Below are positions 58,360 through 64,000 of a stretch of 64,000 nt of DNA, one piece after another (positions within the stretch are counted from its first letter, which is position 1; every line of letters begins with the position of its first letter). The notes beneath the pieces are model-generated. The model was not told where the DNA came from and searched no databases. It saw only the letters and a list, made by a program, of their open reading frames with translations. The translations under genes were made by a program, and so were the position numbers. This stretch comes from Nemophila menziesii. Its lineage: Eukaryota > Streptophyta > Magnoliopsida > Boraginales > Hydrophyllaceae. The stretch is from NCBI GenBank assembly GCA_029959085.1, contig JARWIR010000001.1:63860899-63924898 (forward strand). The letters are read 5' to 3'.

Positions 58360-59741
58360 TTAATATTAGGGTCAGGAGGTATCTCTTGCACTCCTCCATT
58401 AGTGTTACTATTAAGTATTTGATTCATGAGATTCTCCACTGTATCACTTTCCTTCTCCAATATCTCAAAGCTATTTGAAGTAGAAGCAACATTGTTTCCC
58501 TCATTTGGAGCTGGAGACAGTGTGTTTCTCCTTCTTACCACCTGTGACCACATTACCCCTTGATCAAGTTCTTTTTCCTTGGGTTCTTTGTTTAATACAG
58601 GTATTTCTTTTCCTTTATCCTCCTCAGCTGTTTTCTTTTTTTCAATCCATATTTGTTTTGTGTTTCTACATGTTTTCTCACTGTGGCCTAAAATTTTACA
58701 GGTTTTACAAACTGTTGGCCTCCAAGTATATTCCACTTCTACTGTTTCAATTTGATCCTTACCCATATCAATCTCAAATGACTCAATGATTTCAGCATTT
58801 ATATCCATTTCCACGCATACCCTGGCATAACTTAACCTGGTATGATTAGCTGTTACTTCATCCATTTGTATAGGCTTGCCAATTGCACTGGCTACTACAC
58901 TTAACCCCTTTTTTGTCCATAATTCCCCTGGTACTTTCCTTAATTTTACCCACACTGGTACTTTGTCTATTTTAAATTTTTCAAAGTGGGTGTTAGGTTT
59001 CCACCTTCTAAGTATTAGAGGGCGATTATTTACATGCCAAAGCTCTCCCAACACTTTGAAACATGCTTCTTCTGATTCCATTTTAAATACAAAGAGTCCC
59101 TGTTCAGATGTGCTTATTTGCACTTTGCCAAATTGTTTCCATTGTGTTACAACCATGTACTTTACCATATAGAATGGTGGTGGTTTATCCAGAAATTGGC
59201 CCACTAAGCTGGTTTGCCACTTTTTACACCCTTCATCTTTGATTTCCTCAGATGGTGTAACTCTAATTCTCCCATTATGCTTTCCAGGTTGCACATAGTC
59301 CAATTTGAAGTCGTCCCTTATGTTACCATCAAACAAAGTGGACCAAGACCTTTTTGGAGACTCAATTATTGCAGTCACCGGGTCTTTGGTTCCTCCTGGC
59401 AGTGATGAACGTTGTCCAACCAGATCTGAGCCAGGATCTAGATTAATATCAGCTGTTCTTACTTGTGAATTCTTACCCAGCGTACTTTGTGTTTGTAACG
59501 ATGGGAAAGCTTCAATTTCAATAGGTTTGATGGGCCTATTGACTTGTACACTCCCTTGTTTAGCATTTTCAGTAATTTTTAGGGTTCCAGGTGTATTCTT
59601 AGCTGTTTTCACTTGAGGAATTGCAGATCTGTCCCTTTCATTAACAGATTTGTTACTTTGAATTGTTACACTTTTAACAGGTGTAACTGCACACTCCTCC
59701 AGGTCTATTTGTTTCTTTTTATTTACTTTTCTGGGTGGCAT
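58356..59741 (-). CDS. LINE ORF1: RNA-binding protein with DUF4283 and zinc knuckle
   Basis: The 461-residue intact frame starts MPPRKVNKKKQ, a basic N-terminus. A low-complexity region runs to about residue 140, a DUF4283-type domain occupies about 165-310 (GQFLDKPPPFYMVKYMV, RPLILRRWKP, VPVWVKLRKVPGELW, KPIQMD), and a zinc knuckle CKTCKILGHSEKTC (CX2CX4HX4C) lies at 345-358. ORF1 proteins of plant LINEs bind element RNA and are needed to form the mobile particle. The stop TGA at 58356-58358 shares two bases with the ORF2 ATG. Confidence 0.93.
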   Translation of the reverse strand: MPPRKVNKKKQIDLEECAVTPVKSVTIQSNKSVNERDRSAIPQVKTAKNTPGTLKITENAKQGSVQVNRPIKPIEIEAFPSLQTQSTLGKNSQVRTADINLDPGSDLVGQRSSLPGGTKDPVTAIIESPKRSWSTLFDGNIRDDFKLDYVQPGKHNGRIRVTPSEEIKDEGCKKWQTSLVGQFLDKPPPFYMVKYMVVTQWKQFGKVQISTSEQGLFVFKMESEEACFKVLGELWHVNNRPLILRRWKPNTHFEKFKIDKVPVWVKLRKVPGELWTKKGLSVVASAIGKPIQMDEVTANHTRLSYARVCVEMDINAEIIESFEIDMGKDQIETVEVEYTWRPTVCKTCKILGHSEKTCRNTKQIWIEKKKTAEEDKGKEIPVLNKEPKEKELDQGVMWSQVVRRRNTLSPAPNEGNNVASTSNSFEILEKESDTVENLMNQILNSNTNGGVQEIPPDPNIK

Positions 59742-60055
59742 TTTTATCAGTTTCGTGAGGTAAACTGATGTAGGTTATGTGTTTGGTTTAGTGTTTAGGT
59801 GAAGAAAAGAGGGTGGAGAAGAGAAGAGAATCGGCAAAAAAACTAAAAATAGAAAGCCCCTCTCACCACAAACCCCAGCGAGAGATTCCGATGAGCAAGA
59901 GCAGAGATGAATAGAAGAAACGGAGAGATTAATGTAAAAAGCTGCCGGAAAAGAAAAATCAGAAAACCTAGAGAGAGAAACTACTGTAGAACCTAGAGAG
60001 AAGGAGGAGCATTATTGACTCTCATTTGACTTTTTTTTCGTTGCTTTGATTTCTA
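59742..60055 (-). promoter_or_regulatory. 5' leader and internal promoter region of the young LINE
   Basis: The 314 bp lie between the right target duplication and the ORF1 start. They contain purine-rich runs on the minus strand and no ORF. In LINEs this region holds the internal RNA polymerase II promoter, but no specific box was recognised. Confidence 0.5.
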
Positions 60056-60070
60056 TTACTTATTTATTTT
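60056..60070. repeat. 15-bp target-site duplication of the young LINE, right
   Basis: TTACTTATTTATTTT, the second copy, directly abuts the 5' end of the LINE. Confidence 0.82.
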
Positions 60071-60083
60071 ATTTCTGCTTATT

Positions 60084-60505
60084 ATATTTTTTTAAATGTT
60101 TATACAAATAAAACACAACAGTATCTTTAGAGACAATTTTGGTCGTGTGTAATGACATTATAAGTATTCGAGAATGACCCTTTTCAAGACGACAAAATTT
60201 CTATCGAAAGACGAAACCAATAAAGATGACAAATTTTTTCAACTATTTAAAATAAAAAATAAATTATCGCGAATGATATCTTTTAAAAATATATGTCATC
60301 ATTAATGACATATCTCTTTAAAGACGATAATTTTTCGTCTCAAAAGAATTGTGATTTTTTTTAAAATACCCGCTAGTGCCAACGAAACGCGTGGCCCGTT
60401 GACATTGTCCATTATTTAAAGACGACAATCATTTCCACTTTATAGATCTCGTCTTTGAAGATGTGCGATGTAATATTGTTTGATTGAAAATGATTTATTA
60501 ATCGG

Positions 60506-60506
<1 letters not shown>
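60084..60506. mobile_element. Inverted AAAGACGA-motif region, possible CACTA or MITE end, unit 2
   Basis: Duplicate of 22005-22430 with the same inverted aaagacga/tcgtctt motifs. The hairpin around 60290-60322 has one base change in the left arm (atatatgtcat), leaving a 9-bp stem. Confidence 0.45.

Positions 60507-60549
<43 letters not shown>
60507..60549. repeat. TA microsatellite, long allele, unit 2
   Basis: About 21.5 TA units (43 nt), against about 9.5 at the same place in unit 1. Confidence 0.9.
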
Positions 60550-60551
<2 letters not shown>

Positions 60552-60789
60552 ACACTTTTTTCCATAACAGTAGAATTAGATCTTAAAATTCCACAATCCC
60601 GTAAGAGTTACTCCCTATCAAAGAGATAACTATCAACCTTTAAATTCTTTATTGTGACCTTATGCTTATTAACTCTTTTAAGGTAAATTATATATATAAC
60701 TACCGTTAACATAGCTACATTCATACATACACATAATACTGATTGATACCAAATGAGATATCAAGGCTCAAATAACCACAACTACCAAC

Positions 60790-62314
60790 TATATGTATCT
60801 ATTATCTTATAGGCATTTTCAGCCCTATATAAACCCTCACACGACAACCTTCTACTCAAACCTACTACCACACTCCCAAGATTATTGTGTTCTAGTAATG
60901 GATCAACTATATTCTTTTTTTTGAAATGAGCGTGAATGTAAGTCTCTAGTAGGAATCGAGAATAAGTCGATACATTTTAAAAGAAAATCATTGCTAAGAA
61001 GCAAATCTCCACCATCATTTTTTGGTCTTTTAGCTGGAAAAGACAAACAAAAAAAGTTAAAAGCCTATATACATTGTTTATAAACCATAAACTGTGTGAT
61101 TGTTTTAGGAAAGTATGACTTACCACGAACTCTGGTAATGAGGATAACACAGCAATTATCCCAGACAAACTTACTTAAATAGTCCAGAAATTTGTACAAA
61201 ACCTAATAGAAATCCATAACAATTATTAGATCAATAAAATTTGTAAAAGGTAAAATGATGAGAGTTTACTCACATCTAAGGGGCCATCTAGTGTTAAATG
61301 GAATAAGTGAAATATATACAACACTAGAGTTTCTAGGCCATAGGTTCAGATTAATCCATGGTGGGCCCCGATTATGCGACTTTCATAGTAGCACCAAGCC
61401 TTCATCATCTTTCCCAATTAGACGATCAACCTGGACAATACATAACATAAAATTTGTGAATCCAAATATATAGAAATTAATTAAATAATATTATGTAACT
61501 AGAAGAAGAGAAGTAATTACCTGCTCAAGGAAGCATAGAGTACATACACCACCTATTTGATTAACTGAAATATCAACTTCAATGGTACTGGACCGTCTAG
61601 GAATACCTGAAAATATTATGCAATTAATTTTTTTAGATCTGAATCAATTTCAAGAATATAACATTAATATGATATATAATGCAACTCAATCACAAAGATA
61701 GAAGGATTATTCATTATAGTAACCATAAGAGTGAATAGACTATAACTATTAGAATCCTCAAATTTCTTTCAAACCCAAAATATAATGATTTATCTCCAGC
61801 ATGTAAGAGAATCTATAAACTAAGCTAATATGCTCACTTTATATACTCATCAATCCTAATACAATTTTTGTAATATAATTTTTAACTACTTCAAAAAATG
61901 TATACTTAAGCTAAAGGATTAATATTAATTTTTAATCCAAATTATGTATACAAAGTTTCAGAAAGTTTCGGCTATGCACGAGTGCACAAAATTAAAACAC
62001 CTCGACTCGAATGTACACACGTAATTTACATTGCAATTTATACAATTCTATATAAGTCGTTTTTATGGAGTTAAAAAAGCAGAATGCACATATGATTATT
62101 AATTAAATTAAAGATTTAATATTTTCAAAGATGAAAATTAAATCTTCAACAACAAAAAATTAGATTGGTTACCTCGCATCCCAGTGCCTTTTTCATAAGG
62201 TTGTGGAGGAAGCTCACTACCTTCATTCTTTTAGCTTTGGAAGTATGTGTGGGCTGCACCTTCTGAATAATTTGCTGGGAAATTGTTTCAGCAAAATTGT
62301 GATGAATTATCTTC
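60790..62314 (-). pseudogene. PAP/OAS1-type nucleotidyltransferase pseudogene, unit 2
   Basis: Duplicate of 22690-24169 with the same exon order (A about 62314-62173, B 61606-61521, C 61430-61274, D 61202-61124, E from 61033) and the same defects: loss of the catalytic DGD region, a frameshift after VDRLIGKDD and a frame problem after SFQKK. At the exon C position where unit 1 has gattaaacc, this copy has gattaatcc, and the TGA at the equivalent place in GLI.TYGLE remains or is replaced by a nearby change. A 46-bp insertion or deletion lies in the intron between exons A and B (61898-61951). The common defects show that it was already dead before the duplication. Confidence 0.8.
61898..61951. 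other. 46-bp indel bounded by an 8-bp direct repeat
   Basis: Unit 2 has ATGTATAC, 38 nt, then ATGTATAC; unit 1 has a single ATGTATAC (around 23800). The 38 nt contain the inverted pair ggattaa / ttaatcc. Confidence 0.8.
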
Positions 62315-62477
62315 CTGGAGAACACCCATTAAAATTTAAGAAAAATGATCTGTTCTAACACTATAAATATCAATATATTATCACAACTGAATTTTGGTCA
62401 ATTTTGTATATTATGTTAATTTTATTTTGAATACATATAAGAACAACTTTAGACTAGGAATAATTCTGACTCCAATA

Positions 62478-62531
62478 AGATTCAACCCAAGGATCTCATG
62501 GTCTCTACAGAGTAGTCCAACCACTAGACCA
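62478..62531 (-). mobile_element. tRNA-derived SINE-like fragment, unit 3
   Basis: Third copy of the box-A/box-B fragment: box B complement at 62478-62488 and box A complement at 62517-62531. Confidence 0.5.
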
Positions 62532-62539
62532 TCTATTAT

Positions 62540-64000
62540 GTTAATTACTACTATTACATATCATCCCTTCCACATTTTTCATTTACTGTATTTTATCTAC
62601 AGAGTAAGGTACAAAATAATTTAGCTACCAAATTCCTTATAAGTGAACAAATCACATTTTTTCCTAAAATCTTCATTCATGAGCACAATAGCCTTATAAA
62701 TATATATTATTCCATAGAAAAATTAGGCAAGAAGAATTAAATGAAACCATAAGACATAATTTTACTCACAACGGAACATATAAAAAAAAAAAAACATTAT
62801 CTATTAAGAAATATTTACTAACGACAATGATTTAAAAATAGAAATCTGCAAGAATCTTTACATGAAATGCAATGAGCATCGATCTGTTATGAAATGCGAA
62901 TAGGAATGGAGCATATAGAGAATTTTCTAAAATATGTAAATATAAGATAAGGTCATGGAAGAGGAAGAGGAGTAAACAACGGCGTTCAGATAGGAGTAGG
63001 GTTTTATAACGTGATTTATACTTACAAATGGAAACGACGTCGTGTAAATCTTTTTTTAAATTAATCATTTTCATGGTTTGTGTTACGAAACAATTAAAAA
63101 GGTAAAAAATATAATTATGTTTGATTCTAATGGAATATATTATATATTTTTTATTTGAACTTTTGTACTTTAAAAGTAACTTGTTATAGAGTTCATTTAC
63201 TTTTCTCTCTAGTGTCAACCTTAAAAGGATTTTGCCTCATCAAACACTCAAAGAGTTAGTTAGTCTGATAAACTTAATAATATCATGCCATCTTGAATGC
63301 TTCTCTAATGCAAACTTCCTCAACTAAAGGATTAATTATCCGAGTGGTTTTGTTTTACTACATACACTACCTAGGTTCATCCTGGTAGGATTTTTATACT
63401 TCTTTACTAAGCTCCTTGATATCTCTCAAGGGTGAGGTATAAACCATTACAATGTTGTTTTTCACGCTAAACCGCAAATTAAAAACTTCCAAGACTCTTA
63501 ACAGTTATGTCACAACCGGATAAAATTGTTAGCAATTAAGTCACAACCTGATAAAAATTTTACAAGGGTCATTCTTAACTTATGATATTCCCTCTTCTAT
63601 AAGGTAGTGAAAGAGTAAAACCTTAAGTGGTTAGATGTATAAATTGACAACCAAATGAATGTGCTCCTTAGTAAGCTAATATTACAAGATTGATTGTTAA
63701 CTCTTTGAAAAGTTGATACAAGTTAAAGATTGAAGTTGATATCCTTGTTTAGTATATATGAAGATGATGGCTTAGATATGATGTACTCCTTAAATCGTTT
63801 CGATATTACAAGTAATTGCACCAAGCTTGATTAGATAATGTGAAAGTGATAAAAACAAGCTTGTGAATTCTTTCTTGAAGTTTTAGATAGTATGAAGATG
63901 AATTGCGGCTTCAAGATATGAGGTATGTGATGCAAAAAAGCCTTTAAATATATTGGATAAAGTTCCAAAGACTCTATAAGAAGGAGCATAATATATACAA
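62540..64000. other. AT-rich stretch without recognisable genes, unit 3
   Basis: It is collinear with 115-1530 and 24395-25800, with no recognisable coding sequence. It keeps the roughly 42 bp that unit 2 lost. Confidence 0.6.

Larger units (their letters stand above)
54553..60055 (-). mobile_element. Young full-length L1-type LINE with both ORFs open
   Basis: This 5.5 kb insertion has exact 15-bp target duplications, a poly(A) tail of about 21 nt with one interruption (complement of 54553-54573), a 314-bp leader, ORF1 (461 codons) and ORF2 (1201 codons), both without interruption. It is absent from unit 1. It is by far the best-preserved element in the window. Whether it still moves cannot be judged from sequence alone, but every catalytic motif I can check is present. 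Confidence 0.93.
24288..62430. repeat. Tandem segmental duplication, unit 2 (long form)
   Basis: This is the second, more complete copy of the unit, about 38.1 kb against 24.3 kb for unit 1. It keeps the gypsy 5' LTR, the CYP706-like gene, the hAT MITE, the 5' half of a copia element and the full 5' end of the older LINE, and it carries the young LINE. It has a private deletion of about 42 bp at 25259-25264, with a ttac microhomology, relative to units 1 and 3. The join to unit 3 near 62430 is seamless. Confidence 0.95.
62431..64000. repeat. Tandem segmental duplication, start of unit 3
   Basis: This stretch is collinear with 1-1530 and 24288-25800. It keeps both the 36-bp piece missing from unit 1 (around 62629-62664) and the 42-bp piece missing from unit 2 (around 63405-63447), so it is an independent copy. 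The array therefore has at least three members and runs past the right edge. Confidence 0.92.

Overview
This is AT-rich nuclear DNA of a flowering plant, most likely a eudicot. The evidence is Ty1/copia, Tat/Athila-type Ty3/gypsy, L1-type LINE, CACTA and hAT remnants, a cytochrome P450 of the plant-only CYP706 family, and a broken multi-exon gene of a plant nucleotidyltransferase family. There is no bacterial gene organisation. The species cannot be fixed from the window.

Layout. The window is a tandem segmental duplication: two units and the start of a third, with no spacer. Unit 1 is 1-24287, unit 2 is 24288-62430 and unit 3 begins at 62431. The window starts at an arbitrary point inside a unit. 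Shared order, left to right: a tRNA-derived SINE-like piece; about 2 kb without genes; the C-terminal part of a CACTA TNP2-like transposase (minus strand) split by a full-length copia element (Copia-1) with an ATAAT target-site duplication; the N-terminal part of the transposase; a Tat/Athila-like gypsy gag-protease remnant (minus strand); about 2.6 kb of AT-rich DNA with a possible copia gag relic; a decayed L1-type LINE (minus strand); the 3' end of another copia element (Copia-B); a region of AAAGACGA-type inverted motifs; and an exon-intron pseudogene of a PAP/OAS1-type nucleotidyltransferase (minus strand).

Differences between units. Unit 2 is about 13.9 kb longer. It keeps about 2.1 kb of gypsy 5' LTR and leader, and a 6.14 kb block with the LINE 5' end, the CYP706 gene, a hAT-type MITE and a 5' copia half (Copia-A). 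Unit 1 lost both blocks at visible break points, one carrying a copied 13-bp filler. Unit 2 also holds a 5.5 kb LINE with two long intact ORFs, 15-bp target-site duplications and a poly(A) tail, which is absent from unit 1.

Function. The only host genes recognised are the CYP706-like P450 (unit 2 only; one apparent 1-nt frameshift, otherwise all family motifs intact) and the nucleotidyltransferase pseudogene (two copies, clearly broken). The one apparently intact coding system is the young LINE at 54553-60055. I did not find a new defence or metabolic system. The most unusual items are a three-fold hairpin array in the Copia-1 3' UTR, the templated-filler deletion scar, a 15-nt A-tailed insertion with 14-bp target duplications, the copia element with no visible primer-binding site, and the copia A/B chimera.
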